Below are positions 44,623 to 52,753 of a DNA stretch of 64,000 bases, piece by piece. The notes under the pieces were generated by a model, which did no database searches, had not been told where the DNA came from, and saw nothing but the letters and a program-made list of their open reading frames with translations. Location of the stretch: assembly GCF_019623905.1 (NCBI RefSeq), contig NZ_CP069370.1, positions 1,488,001 through 1,552,000 of the forward strand, given 5' to 3'. Origin of the DNA: Neotabrizicola shimadae. GTDB lineage: Bacteria > Pseudomonadota > Alphaproteobacteria > Rhodobacterales > Rhodobacteraceae. The first letter of the stretch is position 1, and every line of letters begins with the position of its first letter. Both the position numbers and the translations under genes were made by a program.

Positions 44623-45777
44623 ATGACCACCCCCCTCGACGGCATCATCGTGCTTGACCTGACCCATGTGCTGGCCGGACCCTTCTGCTCGACCATCCTG
44701 GGCGACCTGGGGGCGCGCGTGATCAAGATCGAACGCCCGGTTCTGGGCGACGACACGCGCGAGTTCCCGCCCTTCAAGCAGGGGGAAAGCGCCTATTTCG
44801 CGGCGCTGAACGCGGGCAAGCAGTCCATCGCGCTGGACCTGAAGGCGCCTGCGGACCGTGCCATATTCGAGCGGCTGCTGGATCGGGCCGACGTGGTGCT
44901 GGAAAACTACCGCCCCGGCGTGATGGAGCGCCTGGGCTATGGCTTCGAGGATTTGCGCAAGACCCATCCCCGGCTGATCTACGGTGCGGTGTCGGGCTTC
45001 GGCCATACCGGGCCAGAGGCGGGAAAACCCGCCTATGACATGGTGGTGCAGGCGCGGGGCGGCGTGATGTCGATCACAGGGCCGGAAGGCGGGCCTCCGG
45101 TGCGCGTGGGAGCAAGCGTGGGCGACATCGTGGCCGGCATGTATCTGGCGCAGGGAATCCTCGCGGCACTTGTGCAGCGCGGGCGCACCGGCGAGGGCGC
45201 GAAGGTCGATATCGCCATGCTGGATTCGCAGCTGGCAATCCAGGAGCACTCGCTGGCCACCACCACCGCGACAGGGGTGCCGCCCGGCCCGACCGGCGCG
45301 CGGCATCCCTCCATCACGCCCTTTTCGACCTATCGCGCCAGCGACGGCTTCTTTGTCATCGCGGCGGGCAACGATGCGCTGTTCGCAAAACTGGCGCAGG
45401 GGCTTGGTTGCCCGGATTGGGTTACGGACCCGCGCTTTGCCAGCAACGGCGCCCGGTGCGAGAACGTCCACATGCTGAAACGGCTGATCGAGGCGATCAC
45501 GCTGGAAAAGCCGCGCGACCACTGGATCGCGCTTATGGAATCGGCAGGCGTGCCCACGGCGCGGGTGCAGAACATGGCCGAGGCGATCGAGGATCCTCAG
45601 GTCAAGGCACGGAACATGGTGGTGCCGGTGGAACAGCGCGAGGGCGGGCCGTCCTTCAAGGCGGCGGGCAACCCGATCAAGATGTCCACCCTGCCAGACC
45701 GGCAGGCCCGCGGCCCTGCTCCCCTGCTGGATGCAGACCGCGAGGCCATCCTGGGCTGGCTGGACGCCGCAGGCTGA
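44623..45777 (+). CDS. CaiB/BaiF family CoA-transferase (class III)
   Basis: A 384-residue class III CoA-transferase. It shows the family start IIVLDLTHVLAGPFCSTILG, LGARVIKIERP, ENYRPGVMERLGYG, and the catalytic aspartate in KPAYDMVVQARGG. Members move CoA between acyl-CoA and a free acid (oxalate, carnitine, bile acids, others). The ATG at 44623 is chosen because GGAG lies seven bases upstream; an in-frame ATG at 44611 overlaps that ribosome site. It precedes the RACo-like gene by 75 bp on the same strand. Substrate cannot be stated. Confidence 0.88.
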   Translation: MTTPLDGIIVLDLTHVLAGPFCSTILGDLGARVIKIERPVLGDDTREFPPFKQGESAYFAALNAGKQSIALDLKAPADRAIFERLLDRADVVLENYRPGVMERLGYGFEDLRKTHPRLIYGAVSGFGHTGPEAGKPAYDMVVQARGGVMSITGPEGGPPVRVGASVGDIVAGMYLAQGILAALVQRGRTGEGAKVDIAMLDSQLAIQEHSLATTTATGVPPGPTGARHPSITPFSTYRASDGFFVIAAGNDALFAKLAQGLGCPDWVTDPRFASNGARCENVHMLKRLIEAITLEKPRDHWIALMESAGVPTARVQNMAEAIEDPQVKARNMVVPVEQREGGPSFKAAGNPIKMSTLPDRQARGPAPLLDADREAILGWLDAAG

Positions 45778-45852
45778 CGCGAAACCGCCGGAATCGGTCT
45801 GTCATCCCGGCTCCGCGCGCCCTAGAACCAAGGGCGCGACAGGAGCAGACCC

Positions 45853-47889
45853 ATGACTGACGATGCACTGGTGATCTTCACCCCCTCGGGCAAGCGGGGG
45901 CGGTTCCCCTTGGGCACACCCGTGCTGCAGGCCGCCCGCCAACTGGGGGTGGACCTTGATTCCGTCTGCGGCGGGCGCGGCATCTGTTCCAAGTGCCAGA
46001 TCACGCCCGGCTATGGCGAGTTTCCGAAGCACGGCCTGACTGTCGCCGCCGACGCCCTGTCGGAGTGGAACGCGGTCGAGGACCGCTACAAGCGCATCCG
46101 TGGGCTGATCGATGGGCGCCGCCTGGGCTGCCAGGCCAAGGTGATGGGCGATGTCGTGATCGACGTGCCGCCGGAAAGCCAGGTCCACAAGCAGGTGATC
46201 CGCAAGTCGGCCACCGACCGGGTGATCGAGATGGACCCGGCCACGCGCGCCGTTTACGTCGAGGTGGCCGAGCCCGACATGCACGAACCTTCGGGCGATT
46301 TCGAACGGCTGGCGCAGGCGCTGAAGGACCAGTGGCAGATCGAGGACGTAGAAGCCGACCTCACCCTGCTGCGCCGGCTGCAACCGGTGCTGCGCAAGGG
46401 TGAATGGAAGGTCACGGTCGTCCTGAACAAGTGCAACCACGATGCCCGCCACCGGCTTCTGGACATCTTCCCCGGCTTTGACGAACGCCCGCTTCTGGGG
46501 CTGGCCATCGACCTTGGCTCCACCACCATCGCCGCGCATCTGTGCGACCTGCGCGACGGTCGGGTGCTGGCGTCTTCGGGCCTGATGAACCCGCAGATCC
46601 GCTTTGGCGAAGACCTGATGAGCCGGGTCAGCTATGCCATGATGAACCCCGGCGGCGATGTCGAGATGACGCGCGCCGTGCGCGAGGCAATGAACACGCT
46701 GGCCAAGGCCCTGGCGACCGAAGCTCAGGTTCCGCCTGAACAGATCTACGAGACGGTCTTTGTCTGCAACCCGGTGATGCACCACCTGCTTCTGGGCATC
46801 GACCCGGTGGAACTGGGCCAGGCGCCCTTTGCGCTGGCGACCTCGTCCTCGCTTTCCTTCCCCGCGCGCGACCTGGACCTGACGGCGATCAACCCGGCGG
46901 CGCGGACCTATGTGCTGCCCTGCATCGCAGGCCATGTGGGCGCGGATTGCGCCGCGGTGGCGCTTTCCGAAGAACCGAACAAGTCCAAGGACATGGTTCT
47001 GGTTGTTGATGTCGGCACCAATGCCGAGATCCTTCTGGGCAACGAAACACGGGTGCTCGCCTGTTCCTCGCCCACCGGCCCCGCTTTCGAGGGTGCGCAG
47101 ATCTCCAGCGGCCAGCGCGCGGCGCCGGGCGCCATCGAGCGAGTGGAAATCGACCCAGTAACGAAAGAGCCGCGCTTCCGCGTCATCGGCAGCGACCTCT
47201 GGTCCGACGATCCCGGCTTTGCCGAGGCGACGAAAGCCACCGGCGTCACCGGCATCTGCGGATCGGGCATCATCGAGGTGGTGGCCGAAATGCGCGCCGC
47301 CGGCATCCTGGATGCGGGCGGGCTGATCGGCGGGCCGGACCAGGTGGGAACCGCCCGCTGCCTGCCCGAGGGGCGGACGTTTTCCTACCTCCTGCACGAC
47401 GCGAGCGCCGAGGGCGGGCCACGCATCCTGGTGACGCAGGGCGATATCCGCGCGATCCAGCTGGCGAAGTCCGCGCTTTACGCCGGGGCGCGGCTCCTGA
47501 TGGACGAGATGGGCGTGGACACGGTGGATCGTGTGACGCTGGCCGGCGCCTTCGGCGCGCACATCAGCCCGAAACACGCGATGATCCTGGGCATGATCCC
47601 GGACGTGCCGCTTGAGAAGGTCGTCAGTGCCGGCAACGCGGCTGGCACCGGGGCGCGGATCGCGCTGTGCAACGTGGCCGCCCGCAACCAGATCGAGGAA
47701 GTGGTGCGGCACATCCACAAGGTCGAAACCGCCATCGAGCCGCGCTTCCAGGAGCATTTCGTGAACGCCAGCGCGATCCCGAACGCAGTCGAGCCCTTCC
47801 CGAACCTGGCCACGGTGGTGACGCTGCCCGACGTGTCGTTCAACACCGGCGGCGGCGGCGATGGCGGACGGCGGCGGCGGCGCGGTTGA
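45853..47889 (+). CDS. ASKHA-domain reductive activator of corrinoid proteins (RACo-like, DUF4445)
   Basis: A 678-residue protein. The N-terminal [2Fe-2S] ferredoxin-like domain has Cys39, Cys45, Cys48 and Cys93 (CGGRGICSKC, then GRRLGC). A linker follows, then a large ASKHA ATPase-like domain with LGLAIDLGSTTIAAHL (about 215), VVDVGTNAEILLG and GICGSGIIEV. The C-terminus is Gly/Arg-rich. RACo proteins reduce inactivated Co(II)-corrinoid back to Co(I) using ATP for methyltransferase systems. It is unlinked from the MttB-like gene at 1.3 kb, with no corrinoid protein in the window. AGGAG precedes the ATG. Coupling with the CaiB-type gene suggests one transcript. Confidence 0.88.
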   Translation: MTDDALVIFTPSGKRGRFPLGTPVLQAARQLGVDLDSVCGGRGICSKCQITPGYGEFPKHGLTVAADALSEWNAVEDRYKRIRGLIDGRRLGCQAKVMGDVVIDVPPESQVHKQVIRKSATDRVIEMDPATRAVYVEVAEPDMHEPSGDFERLAQALKDQWQIEDVEADLTLLRRLQPVLRKGEWKVTVVLNKCNHDARHRLLDIFPGFDERPLLGLAIDLGSTTIAAHLCDLRDGRVLASSGLMNPQIRFGEDLMSRVSYAMMNPGGDVEMTRAVREAMNTLAKALATEAQVPPEQIYETVFVCNPVMHHLLLGIDPVELGQAPFALATSSSLSFPARDLDLTAINPAARTYVLPCIAGHVGADCAAVALSEEPNKSKDMVLVVDVGTNAEILLGNETRVLACSSPTGPAFEGAQISSGQRAAPGAIERVEIDPVTKEPRFRVIGSDLWSDDPGFAEATKATGVTGICGSGIIEVVAEMRAAGILDAGGLIGGPDQVGTARCLPEGRTFSYLLHDASAEGGPRILVTQGDIRAIQLAKSALYAGARLLMDEMGVDTVDRVTLAGAFGAHISPKHAMILGMIPDVPLEKVVSAGNAAGTGARIALCNVAARNQIEEVVRHIHKVETAIEPRFQEHFVNASAIPNAVEPFPNLATVVTLPDVSFNTGGGGDGGRRRRRG

Positions 47890-47917
47890 TGCTTGATTTC
47901 GCCGGGGCCGCGTCTAG
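47887..47917 (+). promoter_or_regulatory. Candidate ECF-type promoter of the sigma gene
   Basis: TGATGC (47887-47892), an 18-bp spacer and CGTCTAG (47911-47917) lie directly before the sigma-factor ATG at 47927. A nearly matching pair precedes the fasciclin gene. The TGATC-type -35 recalls the Rhodobacter RpoE consensus. The transcript would start within a few bases of the ATG, so the message may be almost leaderless. Confidence 0.4.
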
Positions 47918-47926
47918 CTTGGCGGC

Positions 47927-48460
47927 ATGAACGATCCGGTCGCAGACCTGCTGCAGCGCTGCGCCGCCGGCGACCGGTCTGCCCTACGCGAGCTCTATCG
48001 CGCGACCTCGGCGAAACTTATGGGCGTGCTTCTGCGTATCCTCGGCGAACGGTCCGAGGCGGAGGATGCCTTGCAGGAAGTCTACACCCGCGTCTGGCTG
48101 CGCGCCCATCGCTTCGACGAGGCGCGGGGCCGGGGCATGACATGGCTGATCTCGGTGGCGCGCAACCACGCCATCGACCGCCTGCGCCAGCGCCCCGACA
48201 CCGCGCCCGACAGCTATGACGACACGCTTCATGCCGCGGTGGCCTCGGCCGAGGGGCGCATCGTCGCGCGGTCGGAAGTGGCGCGGCTGAACCATTGCCT
48301 CGATACGCTGGAACCGGCGCGGGCCACGGCACTGCGCGGCGCCTATCTGGAAGGCCTGTCCTACTCTGAACTGTCCGAGCGTCACGCCATTCCGCTGAAT
48401 ACCCTGCGCAGCTGGCTTCGCCGCGGCCTGTCGCGATTGCGGGAGTGCATGGATCAATGA
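47927..48460 (+). CDS. ECF RNA polymerase sigma factor (SigK-like)
   Basis: A 177-residue sigma-70 family protein with region 2 (LGERSEAEDALQEVYTRVW, MTWLISVARNHAIDRLR) and region 4 (YLEGLSYSELSERHAIPLNT). It directs RNA polymerase to a small regulon, probably including itself. The anti-sigma gene starts within its stop codon (ATGA). Sigma-RskA-fasciclin order resembles mycobacterial sigK-rskA-mpt70. A typical ribosome site is not obvious. Confidence 0.92.
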   Translation: MNDPVADLLQRCAAGDRSALRELYRATSAKLMGVLLRILGERSEAEDALQEVYTRVWLRAHRFDEARGRGMTWLISVARNHAIDRLRQRPDTAPDSYDDTLHAAVASAEGRIVARSEVARLNHCLDTLEPARATALRGAYLEGLSYSELSERHAIPLNTLRSWLRRGLSRLRECMDQ

Positions 48461-49101
48461 CCACGCCACTGCACGAAGACGACGACCAGACCGCCGCGGA
48501 ATATGTCCTTGGCACGCTGCCGCTGGAGGACCGCACGGCCGCCGCGCGCCGCATCGGCCAGGACCCGGCCTTCGCGGCTGCGGTCCGTGCCTGGGAGGAC
48601 CGTTTCGCCGCCCTGAACGACGATTACGCCGAGGCCCCGGCTCCCGACCTGCTGCCGGCGATAGAGGCGCGGCTCTTCCCTGCCCCGCCCCCCAAGCCCA
48701 GGCGTTTTGGCTGGCTCGGCTGGCTCTCCGGCGCGGCCTCTGCCGCCGCGCTTGTGGTGCTGGTCTCCCTTGCCCTGCCGATCGGTCAACCGGCACTGGT
48801 GACAGAGATCGTCGCAGCCAACGCCGCTTTCCAGTACGAGGCGCGGTTTGACGGCACCCGGCTGGTCGTGCGCCGGTCCGAAGGCGCAGCAGCCCCCGCG
48901 GCCGAGGTGCACGAGCTGTGGATCATCGCGCCCGACCAGGCGCCGGTCTCGCTTGGCCTTCTGGGGGATGCGCCGCTGGAAATCGACTATCCGATTCCGC
49001 CGGAAGGCTGGGTCCTGGCGATCAGCCTGGAACCGGCCGGCGGTTCGCCCACCGGTGCCCCCACCGGGCCGGTGCTGGCCACTGCCGAGATCCGGTCCTG
49101 A
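48457..49101 (+). CDS. Membrane anti-sigma factor, RskA family
   Basis: A 214-residue protein. The cytoplasmic sigma-binding part (1 to about 80) has the RskA signature AAEYVLGTLPLEDRTAAARR and no HxxxCxxC zinc motif. One transmembrane helix follows (about 88-108, SGAASAAALVVLVSLALPI), then a periplasmic RskA domain (about 115-214, VHELWIIAPDQAPVSLGLL). It would hold the ECF sigma factor inactive at the membrane until a signal triggers proteolysis. ATG at 48457 overlaps the sigma stop codon. Confidence 0.9.
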   Translation: MTTPLHEDDDQTAAEYVLGTLPLEDRTAAARRIGQDPAFAAAVRAWEDRFAALNDDYAEAPAPDLLPAIEARLFPAPPPKPRRFGWLGWLSGAASAAALVVLVSLALPIGQPALVTEIVAANAAFQYEARFDGTRLVVRRSEGAAAPAAEVHELWIIAPDQAPVSLGLLGDAPLEIDYPIPPEGWVLAISLEPAGGSPTGAPTGPVLATAEIRS

Positions 49102-49117
49102 TCACGGATGCGTGATC
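49100..49117. promoter_or_regulatory. Inverted repeat GATCACG-GATG-CGTGATC upstream of the fasciclin gene
   Basis: Seven-base perfect arms with a 4-bp loop begin at the anti-sigma stop codon. One arm contains the TGATC of the candidate -35 element, so the repeat could be a regulator site as well as a weak hairpin. Confidence 0.35.
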
Positions 49118-49143
49118 GCTGCAACTTCCATCGGCGCGTCTCG
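49113..49143 (+). promoter_or_regulatory. Candidate ECF-type promoter of the fasciclin gene
   Basis: TGATCG (49113-49118), an 18-bp spacer and CGTCTCG (49137-49143) lie 56 bp before the start codon. It matches the pair before the sigma gene in both elements and spacing, which supports shared control by that sigma factor. Confidence 0.45.
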
Positions 49144-49199
49144 TAGCTCCGGGCAGGACAGCGGGATGGTCCCGTTGTCGCCATCAGAGAGCAAGACCG

Positions 49200-49748
49200 A
49201 TGAAAACCCTTCGCCTCGCCGCTGCCCTGCTGTCGCTGACCGCCCTGCCCGCACTTGCCGTGGACAATCCGATGGTCGGCGGCGCGCCGATGTATGACAC
49301 CAAGACCATCGTCGAGAACGCCGTGAACTCGGCCGACCACACCACGCTGGTTGCCGCCGTCCAGGCCGCGGGCCTCGTGGAAACGCTGTCCGGCCCCGGC
49401 CCCTTCACCGTTTTCGCGCCCACGAACGACGCCTTCGCCAAGCTGCCGGCGGGAACGGTCGAAACCCTGCTGATGCCCGAAAACAAGGACCAATTGACCA
49501 GGATCCTGACCTGCCATGTCGTGCCGACCAAGGCGCTCGCGGCGGACGTGCAGAAGATGGTGGCCGATGACGGCGGCGCGCATGTCATCAAGACGGTGGG
49601 CGGCTGCGAGTTCACCGCCATGGTCGAAGACGGCGCCGTCAAGATCAAGGACGGCCAGGGCAACGTGGCCACCGTCACCATCGCCGATGTCGTGCAGTCG
49701 AACGGCGTGATCCACGTCATCGACACCGTGCTGCTGCCGGCCATGTGA
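49200..49748 (+). CDS. Secreted fasciclin domain protein
   Basis: A 182-residue exported protein. A signal peptide ([20 protein letters not shown]) is followed by one FAS1 domain with the conserved blocks [17 protein letters not shown] and [16 protein letters not shown]1 proteins act in adhesion or the cell envelope. It follows the sigma/anti-sigma pair and has its own promoter-like element, so it is the likely target gene. A Cys pair (TCHVV, GGCEF) could form a disulfide. The 3' end is a tandem repeat with three in-frame stops. Confidence 0.93.
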   Translation: MKTLRLAAALLSLTALPALAVDNPMVGGAPMYDTKTIVENAVNSADHTTLVAAVQAAGLVETLSGPGPFTVFAPTNDAFAKLPAGTVETLLMPENKDQLTRILTCHVVPTKALAADVQKMVADDGGAHVIKTVGGCEFTAMVEDGAVKIKDGQGNVATVTIADVVQSNGVIHVIDTVLLPAM

Positions 49749-49772
49749 CTGGCCATGTAACTGGCCATGTGA
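49737..49772 (+). repeat. Three tandem 12-bp units carrying in-frame stop codons (fasciclin 3' end)
   Basis: The units are CCG GCC ATG TGA, CTG GCC ATG TAA and CTG GCC ATG TGA, followed by a decayed fourth (CGC GCC ATC). All three stops are in the fasciclin frame. Same design as at the ABC permease gene end. Confidence 0.85.
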
Positions 49773-49807
49773 CGCGCCATCCCGGATGAGTGTCCCCCCG
49801 TCCGGGT

Positions 49808-49849
49808 GGGGCCCTGCTGCGCCGCCCCTCAGGCGAACGGCAGGGCCCC
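49808..49849 (+). terminator. Hairpin downstream of the fasciclin gene
   Basis: Ten-base arms GGGGCCCTGC and GCAGGGCCCC enclose a 22-nt loop, followed by TCGTCCTTTC. Likely terminator before the tRNA gene. Confidence 0.6.
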
Positions 49850-49928
49850 TCGTCCTTTCGACCCGCGTCCTGCCAGCCGTTTCTTGATGCTTGAACCCCG
49901 GCCAAGGGGCAGCTATGTGAAGGTCATC

Positions 49929-50002
49929 GCGGGTGTAGCTCAATGGCAGAGCAGCAGCTTCCCAAGCTGAATACGAGGGTTCGATTCCCTTCACCCGCTC
50001 CA
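49929..50002 (+). tRNA. tRNA-Gly (anticodon CCC)
   Basis: A 74-nt cloverleaf. Acceptor arms are GCGGGTG and CACCCGC, the D-stem is GCTC/GAGC, the anticodon loop is TTCCCAA (anticodon CCC, reading GGG), and the T-arm contains GGTTCGATTCC. The 3' CCA is encoded. The anticodon stem has one G-A mismatch at its top pair. Confidence 0.93.
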
Positions 50003-50070
50003 TCCCCCTCCCTTCCCCTTGACCGTCGGACCCGATAGGGAGGCCGCATCCGAAAGCGAGAGGGACAACC

Positions 50071-50424
50071 ATGAACAGCGACATCAAGCGTATCGGCACC
50101 GGCGCCCGCATGAGCGAGGCGGTCTGCTACAACGGCATCGTCTGGGTGGCGGGCCAGGTGGGCAACCCCGGCGACTCGGTCGCCGACCAGACCCGGCAAT
50201 GCCTGGCCGAGGTGGACCGTATCCTGGCCGAGGCCGGCACCGACAAGACCCGCATCCTGTCGGCGCAGATCTGGCTGGCTGACATCGCAACCTTTGCCGA
50301 TATGAACGCCGTCTGGGACGCCTGGGTGCCCCAGGGCCACACGCCCGCCCGCGCCACCGGCGAGGCGAAGCTGGCCGCGCCGGACTACAAGGTCGAGGTC
50401 ATCGTCACCGCCGCGCTGAAGTGA
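50071..50424 (+). CDS. RidA family protein
   Basis: A 117-residue RidA/YjgF-type protein with the C-terminal HTPARATGEAKLAAPDYKVE block that contains the conserved catalytic arginine. RidA proteins hydrolyse reactive enamine/imine intermediates made by PLP enzymes. GAGAGGG sits upstream of the ATG. Ends at a strong double terminator. Substrate for this subgroup (shorter than canonical RidA) is uncertain. Confidence 0.88.
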   Translation: MNSDIKRIGTGARMSEAVCYNGIVWVAGQVGNPGDSVADQTRQCLAEVDRILAEAGTDKTRILSAQIWLADIATFADMNAVWDAWVPQGHTPARATGEAKLAAPDYKVEVIVTAALK

Positions 50425-50477
50425 ACCTTCCCCGCGGGGAAGGTTTCGGGGGGCCTCGCGCCCCCCGTTTCGTTTTT
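50424..50477 (+). terminator. Double hairpin terminator after the RidA gene
   Basis: A perfect 22-bp palindrome (AACCTTCCCCG / CGGGGAAGGTT, 50424-50445) is followed at 50447-50467 by CGGGGGGC-CTCGC-GCCCCCCG and then TTTCGTTTTT. The second hairpin with its T-tract is a classical intrinsic terminator. Confidence 0.88.
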
Positions 50478-50587
50478 CGGCAGGCCCTCGCCCCTGCCCG
50501 TCAGCATCTGGCCGCTCTGCTTGCTTGTGCCGGGCGGTCGCGGCGGGTATGCGCCTCGCGAGACCGTATCAGCAGCGGGGGCAGCCC

Positions 50588-51853
50588 ATGAACATCCTCA
50601 TCCTCGGCTCCGGCGGGCGCGAACATGCCCTGGCCTGGGCCGTGGCGCAGAACCCGAAATGCGACCGGCTGATCGTGGCGCCGGGCAATGCGGGCATCGC
50701 CGGCGTGGCGGAATGTGCCGACCTCGACATCATGGATGGCGCCGCGGTGGTGGAGTTCTGCGCCGAACAGGCCATCGAATTCCTGATCGTCGGGCCAGAG
50801 GCGCCCCTGGCGGCGGGCGTGGCCGATGCCGCGCGGGCGGCGGGCATCCTGACCTTCGGGCCCTCGGCCGCCGCCGCGCGGCTGGAGGCGTCGAAGGCCT
50901 TCACCAAGGAAATCTGCGATGCCTGCGGCGCACCGACCGCTGGCTACGCCCGGTTCACCGAGGCCGGGCCGGCAAAGGACCACATCCGTGCCCAAGGCGC
51001 GCCCATCGTGGTGAAGGCCGATGGCCTGGCCGCCGGCAAGGGCGTGGTCGTGGCCATGACGCTGGACGAGGCGCTGGCCGCGGTGGACGACATGCTGGGC
51101 GGCGCTTTCGGCGCAGCCGGTGCCGAAGTGGTGATCGAGGAATTCATGTCGGGCGAGGAAGCGAGCTTCTTCGTGCTGACCGATGGCGTCAACGTTCTGC
51201 CCATTGGCACCGCGCAGGACCACAAGCGCGTGGGCGACGGCGACACCGGCCCGAACACGGGCGGGATGGGCGCCTATTCCCCCGCCCCGGTTCTGACGCC
51301 CGCGATCCAGCAACAGGCGCTGGATCAGATCGTCCTGCCCACCGTGCGCGAGATGGCGGCGCGCGGCACGCCGTTCCAGGGCGTGCTGTACGCCGGGCTG
51401 ATGATCGAGAATGGCCGCGCGCGGCTGGTGGAATACAACGTCCGCTTCGGCGATCCGGAATGCCAGGTGCTGATGATGCGCCTTGGCGCGCAGGCGCTGG
51501 ATGCGCTTCTGGCCTGCGCCGAGGGCCGGCTGGCCGAGGCGCGCATCGACTGGGCCGACGACCATGCACTGACCGTGGTGATGGCGGCCAGGGGCTATCC
51601 CGGAGCCTATGCCAAGGGCACGGTCATCCGCGGGCTGGACCGCTGCCCCGAAGACAGCCGCCACATGGTGTTCCACGCCGGCACCGCGTTGAACGAGGGC
51701 GAGATCACCGCCACCGGCGGCCGCGTCCTGAACGTCACCGCGCGCGGCGACACGCTGTCCGACGCCCGCAACCGCGCCTATGCGATGATCGACCATATCC
51801 GCTGGCCCGAAGGCTTCTGCCGGTCCGACATCGGGTGGCGTGCGCTGAAGTGA
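50588..51853 (+). CDS. purD: Phosphoribosylamine--glycine ligase
   Basis: A 421-residue ATP-grasp enzyme of normal length. It shows the N-terminal ILILGSGGREHALAWA, VVKADGLAAGKGVVVA, NTGGMGAYSP and EYNVRFGDPECQ. It catalyses the second step of purine synthesis, making glycinamide ribonucleotide. The ATG at 50588 gives the exact family start; upstream in-frame codons lack a ribosome site. The bestrophin gene's GTG start overlaps its stop codon (GTGA). Confidence 0.96.
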   Translation: MNILILGSGGREHALAWAVAQNPKCDRLIVAPGNAGIAGVAECADLDIMDGAAVVEFCAEQAIEFLIVGPEAPLAAGVADAARAAGILTFGPSAAAARLEASKAFTKEICDACGAPTAGYARFTEAGPAKDHIRAQGAPIVVKADGLAAGKGVVVAMTLDEALAAVDDMLGGAFGAAGAEVVIEEFMSGEEASFFVLTDGVNVLPIGTAQDHKRVGDGDTGPNTGGMGAYSPAPVLTPAIQQQALDQIVLPTVREMAARGTPFQGVLYAGLMIENGRARLVEYNVRFGDPECQVLMMRLGAQALDALLACAEGRLAEARIDWADDHALTVVMAARGYPGAYAKGTVIRGLDRCPEDSRHMVFHAGTALNEGEITATGGRVLNVTARGDTLSDARNRAYAMIDHIRWPEGFCRSDIGWRALK

Positions 51854-52749
51854 TCGTCCGCGAAAAGCCCGGCCCTCTCCAGCTTCTGTTTGCGGTGCGG
51901 GGCTCTGTGCTGCCGCATATCGCGGGCGAACTGGCGCTGGTGACGGCACTGGCCGCGGCACTGGTCTGGCTGGACCGCCATGTCCAGCCCCTGCCCCACC
52001 TCAGCGCCACGCCCTTTGCCGTCTTTGGCATCGCGCTGTCGCTGTTCCTGGGTTTCCGCAACAACGCCGCCTATGACCGCTGGTGGGAGGCGCGCAAGCT
52101 TTGGGGCGGGCTTCTGGCCGACCTGCGCAGCTATGCGCGCGCGCTGGAAATGTTCCTGCCGGATACGCAGCAGCGGCACCAGCAGCTTCGGCTGGCACTG
52201 GCCCTCCTGCACCTGCACCGCCTGAACCTGCGCCGCCTGCCGGTGGACGCCGCCGCCGCCCGAGCCCTGGGTGACAATGCCGCGCTCGCCACCGCCCCGC
52301 ACCCGCCCTGCGCCGCGCTGGATGCCATAACCGCCGGGCTGGCGAATGCGCGGTCGGCAGGCACGCTGGACGGGTTCGGCGCGCGGGCCCTGTCGGCACG
52401 TCTGGACAGCCTCGCCCTGCAGCAGGCCGGCTGCGAACGCATCGCCGGCACACCCCTGCCTTACGTCTATTCCCTGCTCGTGTACCGGACGAGCTATCTC
52501 TACTGCCTGCTTGTGCCGCTCGCGCTCTTGGAGCCCGCCGGCTGGCTGACCCCGCTCTTCGCCGCGATCATCGCCTATGTGTTCTTCGGCCTGGCCGAAG
52601 TGACCGAGGAACTGGCGCATCCCTTCGGCGCCACACCGAACGCACTGGCGCTGGACGCCATCTGCCGGTCTGCCGAGATCTCGCTGGCCCCACATCTGGG
52701 CGAGCCCGCGCCCGAACCGCTGCGCCCGGTGAACTTCCGTCTGGACTGA
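51850..52749 (+). CDS. Bestrophin family (UPF0187) anion channel
   Basis: A 299-residue membrane protein with four main hydrophobic segments and the family motif FRNNAAYDRWWEARKLWG near residue 65. Bacterial bestrophins form pentameric ion channels. It starts with GTG inside the purD stop region, so it is coupled to purD though functionally unrelated. It ends 4 bp from the converging ptsP stop. Confidence 0.88.
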   Translation: MIVREKPGPLQLLFAVRGSVLPHIAGELALVTALAAALVWLDRHVQPLPHLSATPFAVFGIALSLFLGFRNNAAYDRWWEARKLWGGLLADLRSYARALEMFLPDTQQRHQQLRLALALLHLHRLNLRRLPVDAAAARALGDNAALATAPHPPCAALDAITAGLANARSAGTLDGFGARALSARLDSLALQQAGCERIAGTPLPYVYSLLVYRTSYLYCLLVPLALLEPAGWLTPLFAAIIAYVFFGLAEVTEELAHPFGATPNALALDAICRSAEISLAPHLGEPAPEPLRPVNFRLD

Positions 52750-52753
52750 CGGC

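Noticed and set aside
47850-47886. GGC-repeat tract at the end of the RACo-like gene as a regulatory microsatellite
   Set aside because: It is inside the coding region and encodes a Gly/Arg tail in frame; such tails are common in GC-rich genomes.
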